A DNA stretch of 21,650 bases from Verrucomicrobiales bacterium (lineage in GTDB: Bacteria > Verrucomicrobiota > Verrucomicrobiia > Verrucomicrobiales > Verrucomicrobiaceae). How positions within the stretch are numbered: the stretch's first letter is position 1; every line of letters begins with the position of its first letter. A program made the translations under genes and the position numbers. Below the pieces are notes generated by a model. That model did not search any database, was not told the DNA's origin, and saw only the letters and a program-made list of their open reading frames with translations. The stretch covers positions 17,629 through 39,278 of the forward strand of contig DNXB01000264.1 in NCBI GenBank assembly GCA_003506995.1, written 5' to 3'. Of the stretch, positions 14,457 through 21,631 are shown piece after piece.

Positions 14457-15536
14457 TCATTTGCGCAGGATCACCACGTCGTTCATTCCCGCCATGGCGC
14501 GGACTTCCTCCTCAGAAGGCGGGCGGATTTCCTGCGGGTTGATCTCGCAGACTTTCATGAGCGGGCCGTTCTGCACCTGAAGGAGATATTGCACCGTGGG
14601 GCCGAGGTAAGTGGTGTCGATGATGTGGCCGGGGAAACGGTTGGTGGAGTCGGTGAGGTTGGCAAAGGTCATCGCCTCAGGCCGGATGCTCAAGACGACC
14701 GGCTGGCCGGGCGAGGGTTGCCAGGAAGTGTCGTTGGTGCGGCCACGCAGCACGCCGAAGGCGGTTTCCACATCGAAATAGCCTGCCCAACTGCTCTCCC
14801 GTAGCGCACGGCCTTCGACGAAATTGGTTTCGCCGATGAACTCAGCCACCATACGCGTGGCGGGGTTGCGATAGACCTCGGTGGGTGCTCCCACCTGCAC
14901 GAGTTTGCCGCTTTCCATGATGGCCATGCGGTCGGCCATGCTGAGAGCTTCATCGCGATCATGCGTGACGTAGATCGCGGTGAGGCCGTGCTGTTTGCAG
15001 ATGCTTCTGATTTCGCTGCGCATCTCCAGACGCAGTTTGGCGTCGAGATTTGAGAGTGGCTCGTCGAGCAGGAGGCATTTGGGGCGGATGACCAGCGCAC
15101 GAGCCAGCGCGACACGCTGCTGCTGGCCGCCGGAGAGTTGCTGAATCTTGCGGGAGCCGAGGCCATCGAGCTTGACCTGCGAGAGTGCTTCGGAAACGCG
15201 GTGCTCGATCTCCTTGCGCGGCCTTTTGCGTTCTTCGAGACCGAAGGCGACGTTTTGAGCCACGTTGAGGTGCGGCCAGAGCGCGTAGCTTTGAAACATC
15301 ATGCCGGTGCCGCGTTTGTGGGCGGGCAGATGCGTCACGTCCTCGTCATCGAACCAAATCTTGCCCGCATCGGGTGTGTAGAAGCCGGCGATGTGGCGCA
15401 GCAGGGTGGTTTTCCCGCAGCCGCTCGGCCCGAGCAGAAAGAACAGCTCCCCGGCCTCGATTTGCAGGTCCACGCTTCTCAGAACGACACTGCCGCTGAA
15501 GCGTTTGGTGAGTTCTTGGATTGTGATCGTGACCAT
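14457..15536 (-). CDS. ABC transporter ATP-binding protein with C-terminal TOBE domain (CUT1/PotA/FbpC-like)
   Basis: A 359-residue cytoplasmic ATPase with every ABC motif intact: Walker A GPSGCGKT (36-43), Q-loop Gln82 (MMFQSYALWPHL), signature LSGGQ (134-138), Walker B CLLLDEP (154-160), D-loop SNLD and H-loop His192 (YVTHDRDEALSMADR). Residues about 235-359 (VVLSIRPEAMTFA, then the YLGPTVQYLL strand) form a TOBE-type regulatory/substrate-sensing domain, as in ATPases of sugar (MalK/UgpC), polyamine (PotA), iron (FbpC) and molybdate/sulfate importers. The substrate cannot be told from the ATPase alone. No permease or substrate-binding protein lies within the window on either side, so the ATPase is either shared with a distant permease or an orphan. 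The start ATG 15536 puts TITIQELTKRF at the usual family start. It diverges from the tRNA gene. Confidence 0.93.
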   Translation of the reverse strand: MVTITIQELTKRFSGSVVLRSVDLQIEAGELFFLLGPSGCGKTTLLRHIAGFYTPDAGKIWFDDEDVTHLPAHKRGTGMMFQSYALWPHLNVAQNVAFGLEERKRPRKEIEHRVSEALSQVKLDGLGSRKIQQLSGGQQQRVALARALVIRPKCLLLDEPLSNLDAKLRLEMRSEIRSICKQHGLTAIYVTHDRDEALSMADRMAIMESGKLVQVGAPTEVYRNPATRMVAEFIGETNFVEGRALRESSWAGYFDVETAFGVLRGRTNDTSWQPSPGQPVVLSIRPEAMTFANLTDSTNRFPGHIIDTTYLGPTVQYLLQVQNGPLMKVCEINPQEIRPPSEEEVRAMAGMNDVVILRK

Positions 15537-15711
15537 GCGGAATATCCGTCAGGTTTTACTTGGATGGCACTGCAATGGCAAGCCTCGCGGGACATTCTCA
15601 ACAGAACGCAACATCGCAGTTGCAAAGAGTTCCGCTCTGTCCAGAATGCGCACCTCTCCAACCGGCAGCCACCCCAACGCGGCACCGCTGGAGAAAACGT
15701 CAAACATAGGT
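15537..15711. promoter_or_regulatory. Divergent intergenic region between ABC ATPase and tRNA-Pro
   Basis: These 175 bases must contain the promoter of the tRNA (plus) and of the ABC gene (minus). No hexamer pair close to consensus, riboswitch-like fold or strong palindrome was recognised. Confidence 0.5.
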
Positions 15712-15788
<77 letters not shown>

Positions 15789-15822
15789 TGGTTTGTTTGC
15801 CCAGGATCGAACGATCAGTGGT

Positions 15823-17679
15823 TCACACATCGAACATCTGCGCCGCTCGTGCGAGCAAGGGGTCGTGAGGCAGGAGAGAGAGTCCCGAGCGAATGACGGC
15901 ACGAGCCTCGGAGAGACGGTCCATCTGGGCCAAGGCGGTCGCTTTGGCGCAGTAGGCTCCGGGCAGGCAGAGATCGAGGTCGAGTGCCTGGGATGCCGAA
16001 ACCTCTGCTTCCGCAAAGCGGTGGAGTTCGACCTGAGCGTTGGCGCGATTGACCCAGGCCTTGGCATAGGCGGCGTTGAGCGAGATCGCTCGTTCGGCGG
16101 ATTCGAGGGCTTCTCCGGGACGTTTCATGCGTCGCATCAGCACCGCGCGATTGTTCCAGGTGATCGCCGCGCCGGGTTGATCGGCCAGGATGGCATCAAT
16201 GACACTGCAAGCCTGCGTGGGTGGAAAAAGCTCGATGATCAGCATCGACATGCCGTCGAGTTCCGCCATGCGATGGCGATGCCGGGCAAGACGGATCGCG
16301 TGATCTGCCCAGGTGGATGCCTCTTCGCGCCGACCGAGGTTCATGGTGGCTTGCGCGAGGTTGGCGGCGGGACCGACCTCGTCTGGCGAGAGTTTGCCTG
16401 CCTCGGAGAAACTGCGAAAGGCCGCCTCGAAGTCCCGCTGTTCGAGCTGAATACAGCCGAGAATCTGGTGAGCCTTCCAGTTCTTGGCATCAAGCGAGAG
16501 CGCTTTTTTGGCTTCAGCTTGAGCTTTGCGAACCTGGTCGAGGTTGAGCCACGTCTGGGCGGCGTTGACCATGGCGTCGGCCCGCAGCGGTGCATCGGGA
16601 GATGCTTCGTCGGCCGGTTCGGCTGCGAGCAGCAAGGGAAAAAGTTTTTCCAATCGCCCGACGATTTCCGGGAAGCCTGAGGGTCTCGACGCAGGATTAG
16701 TGCTCAGGCATTGGCGCAGGATTTCGGCAAGCGGCCCGGGCATTCGAGAGACGTCGCAGAAAATGGAAAGGTCCGGCACATCAGGATGCCCGCCGATCAC
16801 CGAGCAAAGCAGGGTGACGCCGAAGGCATACACATCCGCAGCCGTGGAGCGGCCTGAACGCCTCGCGAGCATCTCCGGGGCCATGAAGCCATCGGTGCCG
16901 GCGATAAGACCTTCTGGATCGGAATCGCCGCCGGTGAGCGAAAGGCCGAAATCACTGACCTTGGCGGTGCCTTCTCTTGTGATCAGCACATTGGCGGGTT
17001 TCAAGTCACCATGGACCATCTGCGCCTCTTTGGCCGCATGCGCCAGTCCGCGTGCGATGCCAAGGCCGTGGCGGATGGTGGTGCGCCAGTCCGTGCGTCC
17101 CTCGACGATCTCCTGCGCGAGAGTTCTTCCGCCCGCGATGTGTTCCATGACGAGAAACGGAATCCGGTTATGCATCTCCACACCGTAGGCGAGAACGAGG
17201 TTCGGGTGAGAGCTTAGCGCGACAGAATTCACCGCCTCCGACACGAACTGGGCGCACAATTCGTGATCCACCAAGTGATGGGGGAGCGGGCTCTTCAGAG
17301 CCGCGAGAGCATCACCGCGCCGGTATTGCTCCAAATTCAGCCCACGACAGAGATAGACCAGTCCGAAACCGCCCCGCAGAATCTGAAGCACTTCGTAACG
17401 TCCGCCAATGCGTTCTCCAGGCTGGAAAGGAACGCCCTCCAGAAACTCACACTCAAGGTCGATGTGCCGACGGAGTTCCGCATCATCTTGCTGATCGCTT
17501 TCAAGACCGAGAAGCTTAGCAAGCAGGCCAGCCTCGACGGGAGCGCCCGTGTGCAATTTTTCGAGCACGGAATCATCCGATGCGACGGCCGAGCGAGCCT
17601 CGCGCGCGTCGATCAAGCCGCGCTTCAATGAGGAAAGCACATCGCGCAAATTGCGGTGATTGGGGTCTGCCGGGGACAT
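15823..17679 (-). CDS. Cytoplasmic Ser/Thr protein kinase with C-terminal TPR domain (non-RD type)
   Basis: A Hanks-type kinase of 618 residues. An N-terminal helical segment (1-88) precedes the kinase domain (about 94-345): glycine loop LRGGFGLVY (101-109), ATP-anchoring Lys129 (AALK), alpha-C Glu147, catalytic loop HGDLKPAN (223-230, Asp225, with Gly in place of the usual Arg, so 'non-RD'), DFG (243-245), APE (267-269), Asp282 and Arg332. Residues about 365-610 are TPR-type repeats (RDFEAAFRSFSEAGKLSPD, KRPGEALESAERAISLN, HRFAEAEVSASQALDLD). There is no transmembrane helix. It starts 8 bases after the ECF sigma stop; ATG 17679 is preferred over an upstream TTG (17691) that would overlap the sigma gene by four bases. 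Paired ECF-kinase genes are known in planctomycetes, verrucomicrobia and some proteobacteria, where the kinase controls the sigma factor; that role is inferred here. Confidence 0.93.
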   Translation of the reverse strand: MSPADPNHRNLRDVLSSLKRGLIDAREARSAVASDDSVLEKLHTGAPVEAGLLAKLLGLESDQQDDAELRRHIDLECEFLEGVPFQPGERIGGRYEVLQILRGGFGLVYLCRGLNLEQYRRGDALAALKSPLPHHLVDHELCAQFVSEAVNSVALSSHPNLVLAYGVEMHNRIPFLVMEHIAGGRTLAQEIVEGRTDWRTTIRHGLGIARGLAHAAKEAQMVHGDLKPANVLITREGTAKVSDFGLSLTGGDSDPEGLIAGTDGFMAPEMLARRSGRSTAADVYAFGVTLLCSVIGGHPDVPDLSIFCDVSRMPGPLAEILRQCLSTNPASRPSGFPEIVGRLEKLFPLLLAAEPADEASPDAPLRADAMVNAAQTWLNLDQVRKAQAEAKKALSLDAKNWKAHQILGCIQLEQRDFEAAFRSFSEAGKLSPDEVGPAANLAQATMNLGRREEASTWADHAIRLARHRHRMAELDGMSMLIIELFPPTQACSVIDAILADQPGAAITWNNRAVLMRRMKRPGEALESAERAISLNAAYAKAWVNRANAQVELHRFAEAEVSASQALDLDLCLPGAYCAKATALAQMDRLSEARAVIRSGLSLLPHDPLLARAAQMFDV

Positions 17680-17687
17680 TGGAGGAT

Positions 17688-18431
17688 TCAAGCGGGTCCG
17701 CTGAGCGTGGCGAACAGATCACGGATTTCAGCGTCCACCTCGTCGCTATCGGCCGCATACTGGGCGATTTCCTCGCGCAGCAGCCGCTGATAGGCGCGAC
17801 GGGCTGTCACCAGACGATTGGCGACTTCCTTTTCAGTGAGTCCAAACTCCAACGCCAGATCGCGCTGGGATGGCGCCACCGCACCTTCGAGGATAGGCAG
17901 GAGCATGAAGCGTTTGAAGATGTCGAAGTGCGCCTGCTTGCCCGTGGTCTTGCATTCGCGCTCCAGAGCCTCCACCACACGCGTGAGAAGCGTCCTGGCC
18001 CACGAAAGTGTGAAGGCATTTTCCGGAGTGTGATGATCCACTCCCAGGATGGCAGGGTTGCCGCCTTCCGCGATCACCTCGTCGGCTGCGACGAATCCTC
18101 CAGCGGGGCGACGCTGCTGCGCCTGATCATGCCGGTGAGCATTGGCGGCGTAATGCTGTAGTGCGGAAAGCATCAGGCCGCGAAAACGACCGCGTTCTGT
18201 ATCTGCCTTTTCAAACAACTGATGCTGCATGGAGTGGAGGAAGAAATCCTGCACGAGATCCTCAGCCTTCTCGTGCGCGAAACCACGGCGGAAGAGGAAT
18301 GCCAGAACGGGTTTGCGGTAAAGCTGGTAGAGCGTGCCCAAGACTTCGCGTTTCTCGGTTTCATCACCGGCCTTCAGGCGTGCCAACTGCGACCAGCGCG
18401 TTTGTGGAAACATCTCGCCTTCGTTGCTCAT
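17688..18431 (-). CDS. ECF-type RNA polymerase sigma factor linked to a Ser/Thr kinase
   Basis: A 247-residue protein. The sigma-2 region (about 35-105) contains LYRKPVLAFLFRRGF and the region 2.2 core AEDLVQDFFL (56-65), which contacts the beta-prime clamp; sigma-4 (about 165-225) contains the helix-turn-helix LALEFGLTEKEVANRLVTARRAYQ in pieces. The opening FPQTRWSQL (8-16) is typical of the sigma factors that accompany Ser/Thr kinases in planctomycetes and verrucomicrobia. A spacer of about 60 residues (105-165) with a His/Asp-rich piece (GVDHHTPE) lies between the two regions. No anti-sigma gene is adjacent; instead the next gene is a kinase, suggesting phosphorylation-based control. The ATG at 18431 was chosen because homology-like sequence begins there; an earlier TTG (18458) would run into the upstream terminator hairpin. 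The target promoters are unknown. Confidence 0.9.
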   Translation of the reverse strand: MSNEGEMFPQTRWSQLARLKAGDETEKREVLGTLYQLYRKPVLAFLFRRGFAHEKAEDLVQDFFLHSMQHQLFEKADTERGRFRGLMLSALQHYAANAHRHDQAQQRRPAGGFVAADEVIAEGGNPAILGVDHHTPENAFTLSWARTLLTRVVEALERECKTTGKQAHFDIFKRFMLLPILEGAVAPSQRDLALEFGLTEKEVANRLVTARRAYQRLLREEIAQYAADSDEVDAEIRDLFATLSGPA

Positions 18432-18456
18432 GCCGCGCACGCTACCGGGCAATGCC

Positions 18457-18490
18457 AAAACGGCAAGCCCGCATGGAATCGGGCTTGCCG
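18457..18490 (-). terminator. Intrinsic terminator after the three small secreted-protein genes
   Basis: On the minus strand an 11-bp perfect stem, CGGCAAGCCCG/CGGGCTTGCCG (18490-18480 with 18471-18461), with an 8-base loop is followed at once by TTTT (18460-18457). It begins 17 bases past the stop of the 18507-18755 gene and ends only 25 bases before the sigma-factor ATG. Confidence 0.8.
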
Positions 18491-18506
18491 GAGTTGGGTT
18501 GTGCCT

Positions 18507-18755
18507 TCAGCGGGAGGGGGATGGCACAGGGTTGATCTTCAGGCTGTTCTGTCCGGGTGCCTTGCCGGACTCCTTGTATTCTTTGATGGCCTGCTCCGGT
18601 GTGCGTCCGGTGCTGGTGTCCCTGGGCGGCTGCGCTTCAATGATGCGCTCCACGAGTTTCTTGGCGTTGTCGAGCTTGTCGTCTGTGTCGGCGGCCTGGA
18701 GCGTGCTGCTGGCGGTGGCGAGGAAGAGAAGCATGAGGAAGTGTTGAGTTTTCAT
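18507..18755 (-). CDS. Small exported protein of 82 residues
   Basis: Starts at ATG 18755 with a clear signal peptide (MKTQHFLMLLFLATASSTLQA-A, cleavage near residue 21). The mature part of about 61 residues is hydrophilic: one amphipathic helix (DDKLDNAKKLVERIIEAQ) followed by an extended segment ending in PVPSPSR. No cysteine, lipobox or membrane anchor. Its helix-then-RTP layout resembles the 54-residue protein encoded at 19130-19294 (RVVEKLQERHTRVRTP), hinting at common origin. It is the last of three small genes and is followed by an intrinsic terminator. Function unknown; a secreted or periplasmic regulator or structural peptide is possible. A signal peptide, matching neighbours and terminator argue that it is a real gene. 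Confidence 0.75.
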   Translation of the reverse strand: MKTQHFLMLLFLATASSTLQAADTDDKLDNAKKLVERIIEAQPPRDTSTGRTPEQAIKEYKESGKAPGQNSLKINPVPSPSR

Positions 18756-18797
18756 GGTGATGACGGGTGTGTTGGGATGTTTGTGCGGGTTTGAGTG

Positions 18798-19085
18798 TCA
18801 GATGGCGTGCGTAGTGGAGGTGGTGGTGGGAAACGGACGTGTCGGCTTGCCTGGAACCTTGATGCAGCCGCCGTCCGTCCCGTTCACGGCGAACTGATCC
18901 CAAGGATTGATAGGCATGGGCAGCGGACGGATGGGCCGATGCGGCATGGGTGGTTCGGGGCAGATCGGCGGGAAGGTGGGCATCGGGCAGATCGTGGTTT
19001 GTGAGATCATCGTGTCGGCATGAGCGTTCGGGTGGAAAGCGAGCGATGCAGCGATGAGGCAGAGTTGAAGTGTGAGCTTGTTCAT
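18798..19085 (-). CDS. Small exported proline-rich protein of 95 residues
   Basis: Starts at ATG 19085 with a signal peptide (cleavage near AHA-D, residues 1-23). The mature protein is strikingly proline-rich: between residues 33 and 86 Pro occurs repeatedly in PxP or PPxxP patterns (CPMPTFPPICPEPPMP, RPIRPLPMPINP) with three cysteines at 33, 42 and 74 that could form disulfides in the periplasm. It has little predicted regular structure and may span or bind other envelope proteins through its polyproline stretches. It is the middle gene of three small exported-protein genes, with gaps of 44 and 42 bases. Nothing recognisable as a known family; real-gene status rests on the signal peptide and cluster position. 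Confidence 0.68.
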   Translation of the reverse strand: MNKLTLQLCLIAASLAFHPNAHADTMISQTTICPMPTFPPICPEPPMPHRPIRPLPMPINPWDQFAVNGTDGGCIKVPGKPTRPFPTTTSTTHAI

Positions 19086-19129
19086 GGGATTGAGGGGATG
19101 TGAGGGTTTGATGGGTCGGGTTTGTTGGC

Positions 19130-19294
19130 TTAGCCACGCACGGCGGCCACGGCCGTGGGGGTGCGCACCCTTGTGTGACGCTCCTGGAGTTTTTCCACGA
19201 CGCGATCGACGATCGACTTGTCACCGGCCTGGGCGCTGGAGATTGCGGAGCAGGCGGCGAGGAGCAGGATGGATTTGCAGAGTTTGGTTTTCAT
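19130..19294 (-). CDS. Very small exported protein of 54 residues
   Basis: Starts at ATG 19294 (MKTKLCKSILLLAACSAISS), a good signal peptide with cleavage near AQA-G at residue 23, leaving a mature peptide of about 31 residues: an amphipathic helix (KSIVDRVVEKLQERH) and a basic tail (TRVRTPTAVAAVRG). A longer open frame extends upstream to 19468, but that part is Arg-rich, lacks a signal and overlaps the likely promoter, so the inner ATG is preferred. The ATG follows a C/A-rich leader (AATACATCCGCAATCCT), as for its neighbours. It heads the run of three small genes. Cys15 in LLAAC could instead suggest a lipoprotein, giving an even shorter mature form. Function unknown. Confidence 0.62.
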   Translation of the reverse strand: MKTKLCKSILLLAACSAISSAQAGDKSIVDRVVEKLQERHTRVRTPTAVAAVRG

Positions 19295-19557
19295 AGGATT
19301 GCGGATGTATTTGTGTTTGTTTGATCGAGGGCGGATTTGCCTCTCTGCCTGTGGATTACCGCTCCAGGCCCCAACTCTGCGTGACGTGTGAAAAAAGTTT
19401 TCGGAAACAAAATTCACCTCACGGCTGGGGCATGCGCGCAGGCGCTTGATTGACGAATGGACGGGCACCGGTTATCCATGGGCATGTGTCAATGCCGGAC
19501 CATCACCCAGCGCCGAATGCGCTCTTCCGTCATCGAAGAATCAATCCCTCATGAGAT
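19295..19557. promoter_or_regulatory. Divergent intergenic region (263 bases)
   Basis: Between the small secreted-protein genes (minus) and the 169-residue gene (plus). It contains an A/T-rich patch near 19389-19415 (GAAAAAAGTTTTCGGAAAC, partly inverted) that may mark the minus-strand promoter, but no confident -35/-10 pair, RNA gene or repeat was identified. Confidence 0.45.
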
Positions 19558-20067
19558 ATGGCCTACGATTGGGAAGATGACCGTGATCGGTTTTGTGATG
19601 GTGCAAGCCGTGGGCATGTGGATTCGCCAGACAAGGACTGGCTGGCCGAGAAACTTGATCAGGCTGCCGCGCATGCGAAGGCGGGAAACCTGCGTGAGGC
19701 GGCGAACGCGCTGGAGGAAATTCGGAGCCGGGTCGTTGCCGTGCGTCTTTTCCACAGTTGGGATGACGGCATCCATTGCTTCGGCAATCTGATCAATCTG
19801 ATCCGCCACATGTCACCCGAAACCACGCTGCCTTCCGAATTCAAGCGACTGCTGGATGCGCAGCCCAGCCTGAAATGGGACGAGGACATGACCGGGAAGC
19901 AGAAGGCATTCTGGTATGGTTCCTCTTCCGAGCAAGTAGGTGGAGTGATCCAGATCGGCCCCGCAGGCCCGTCACCCGCGAAGTCTGGCTGCCAGGTGGT
20001 TCTGTCAGGCCTTCTGATCGGATGCCTTGGTGTGGTCTCGATCCTCGCGCTCCTCAGACCGGGCTAG
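19558..20067 (+). CDS. Hypothetical protein with a C-terminal membrane anchor
   Basis: A 169-residue protein: an acidic N-terminus (MAYDWEDDRDRF), a helix pair that could be a TPR-like hairpin (LAEKLDQAAAHAKAGNLREAANALEEIR, residues about 29-56), a second helical part (70-115), a Gly/Pro-rich linker (128-142) and one C-terminal hydrophobic segment (about 145-166, CQVVLSGLLIGCLGVVSILALL taken as two halves) ending in RPG. This makes it a tail-anchored cytoplasmic-side protein with N-terminus inside. No signal peptide. It is the only plus-strand gene at this end and converges on the WD40 gene, 16 bases from its stop. No family recognised; codon pattern and length support coding, but this is the least certain of the larger genes. 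Confidence 0.65.
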   Translation: MAYDWEDDRDRFCDGASRGHVDSPDKDWLAEKLDQAAAHAKAGNLREAANALEEIRSRVVAVRLFHSWDDGIHCFGNLINLIRHMSPETTLPSEFKRLLDAQPSLKWDEDMTGKQKAFWYGSSSEQVGGVIQIGPAGPSPAKSGCQVVLSGLLIGCLGVVSILALLRPG

Positions 20068-20083
20068 CGAAGCGGGGGCGAAA

Positions 20084-21631
20084 TCACAGGCCCGTGTCCC
20101 AAACAATCACCGAGAGATCATTGCCACCGCTGATGGCGTGTCGGCCATCCGCTGAAACCGCACAGGCATACACGGATCGTGATTGTTCGTGGCCTTGCAG
20201 ACGACGCCGAATGCAATTCTTCGAATCGGCGCCGACTTCGATCACGCAAACCTCCGAACCCGCCGAGGCAACCGCCCATCGGCCGTCTTCAGCGAGATGA
20301 AGCGCATCGAAATAGTCATCGTTTATGGCTGCCAGTTGGCCGATTTCCTTGCCTTCCGTCACATCCATCACGCGCAGTTTGCTGCCCGATAGCACCACGG
20401 CTTTCCATCTCTCGGGCAGAAAAGAGATCGTCTTGATCGCACGTTCCGGAAAGTGGGCCTTCTGAGCCAGTTGACCGTTGCTCGCGTCCCAGACTTTGAC
20501 AGTGTCCGCACAATCGCCGCCGCCGGTGAGCGCCCACGAGCCGTCTGGAGACAATGCCACCGCCTGCACGCCACCATCGAGAGTTTTGCCGAACAAGCCG
20601 CCGAATTTGCGCAGATGTGTGCCCTTGATCGTGTCCCACAGACGCGCTGTGCCATCGCCGCTGCCACTGAGCAGCAGGCGTCCGTCAGCCGAGGCGGCAA
20701 GGCTGAAGATCGTGAAGGAGTGTTTGCGCAGTTGATGGATGACGCGGCCGGTCGCCAGCTCCCAAATCCAGACCACTCCATCACTTCCCGCCGCCGCAAC
20801 GCGCGATTCATCGCCAAGAAAGACCACCGAAGTCAGGAAGTTGCCTTCGGCCTGCAACTGACGCACTTCGCTTCCGGTCTCCAGATCCAAGACCCGCACG
20901 AAGCTGTTCCAGCCCACCGAGAGTCCGAGGCGTCCGTCGCGTGAGATGGCCACCGCTTCCACATTGTTGTGATGCGCCTGTTTGAAATGAAAACGAACGC
21001 CACCTGACGCATTCGCTGGGTGAACCGGACTGGCAGTCTGTGTCTGCCTTTCCTCCTCCAGTTCTTCCAGCGCGCTCAGAAGTGCCGCGCGCTTTTCCTC
21101 CACCTCGTCCACCGGCAGTTCCGGCAGATCGTCGCGCTCGCGGATGCCGGAGCAAGCGATGGCAAAGGTCTCCTGGAGCCACCGCCATGCCCGGTGCCGC
21201 TTGGGTTCGGTGTCCGCCTTCCGGATTTCATCTCCAAGGGCCGAGAGCAGCTTGTCCTCGCTGTCGAAGAGCATTTCGAGAGGCATGTCGGTTTCCAGCA
21301 CTTGCAGGGCGATCTCGCCGCACTTGCAGGCCATCGCGAGAAAATCGCGTTCGGCACCCGTGGCGTTCTCAAGTTCTTCCATCAGCCGCTCGATGCGCCG
21401 GCTGACAGCGAGCGCCTTGCGCCGGCGATATTCGCTGCGCGGCTCAAAAGGCATCAGCGCATCGCAGCGCGGACAGGCGATGGTGTAATCTTCCAGGATC
21501 TTCCGTGCCTCCACCGGATCACTCAGCACGGACATGCTGCCGAGCAGATGCCTTGCGCTGAGTTCATCGGCGTTGAGCTGTGTGGAGCGCCGGCACTGCG
21601 GGCACTGGATCTGCCATTTCTTTTCGGACAT
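20084..21631 (-). CDS. Zinc-ribbon plus seven-blade WD40 beta-propeller protein
   Basis: A 515-residue cytoplasmic protein (no signal peptide or membrane helix). The N-terminus has a CxxC...CxxC zinc-ribbon (Cys10, Cys13, Cys53, Cys56); residues about 65-205 form a helical, charged linker with a further CKC at 102-104; and 218-515 form seven WD40-type blades, each of about 40 residues, for example VEAVAISRDGRLGLSVG...VRVLDLETG, FSLAASADGRLLLSGSGDGTARLWD and YACAVSADGRHAISGGNDLSVIVWD in pieces. The last blade runs exactly to the C-terminus, so the propeller is complete. Such proteins are scaffolds for protein complexes and are abundant in planctomycetes and verrucomicrobia; in these groups WD40 units are often fused to Ser/Thr kinases, but here the kinase is a separate gene about 2.4 kb away. 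The start ATG 21631 is 19 bases from the window edge, so upstream context is unknown. Confidence 0.9.
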   Translation of the reverse strand: MSEKKWQIQCPQCRRSTQLNADELSARHLLGSMSVLSDPVEARKILEDYTIACPRCDALMPFEPRSEYRRRKALAVSRRIERLMEELENATGAERDFLAMACKCGEIALQVLETDMPLEMLFDSEDKLLSALGDEIRKADTEPKRHRAWRWLQETFAIACSGIRERDDLPELPVDEVEEKRAALLSALEELEEERQTQTASPVHPANASGGVRFHFKQAHHNNVEAVAISRDGRLGLSVGWNSFVRVLDLETGSEVRQLQAEGNFLTSVVFLGDESRVAAAGSDGVVWIWELATGRVIHQLRKHSFTIFSLAASADGRLLLSGSGDGTARLWDTIKGTHLRKFGGLFGKTLDGGVQAVALSPDGSWALTGGGDCADTVKVWDASNGQLAQKAHFPERAIKTISFLPERWKAVVLSGSKLRVMDVTEGKEIGQLAAINDDYFDALHLAEDGRWAVASAGSEVCVIEVGADSKNCIRRRLQGHEQSRSVYACAVSADGRHAISGGNDLSVIVWDTGL

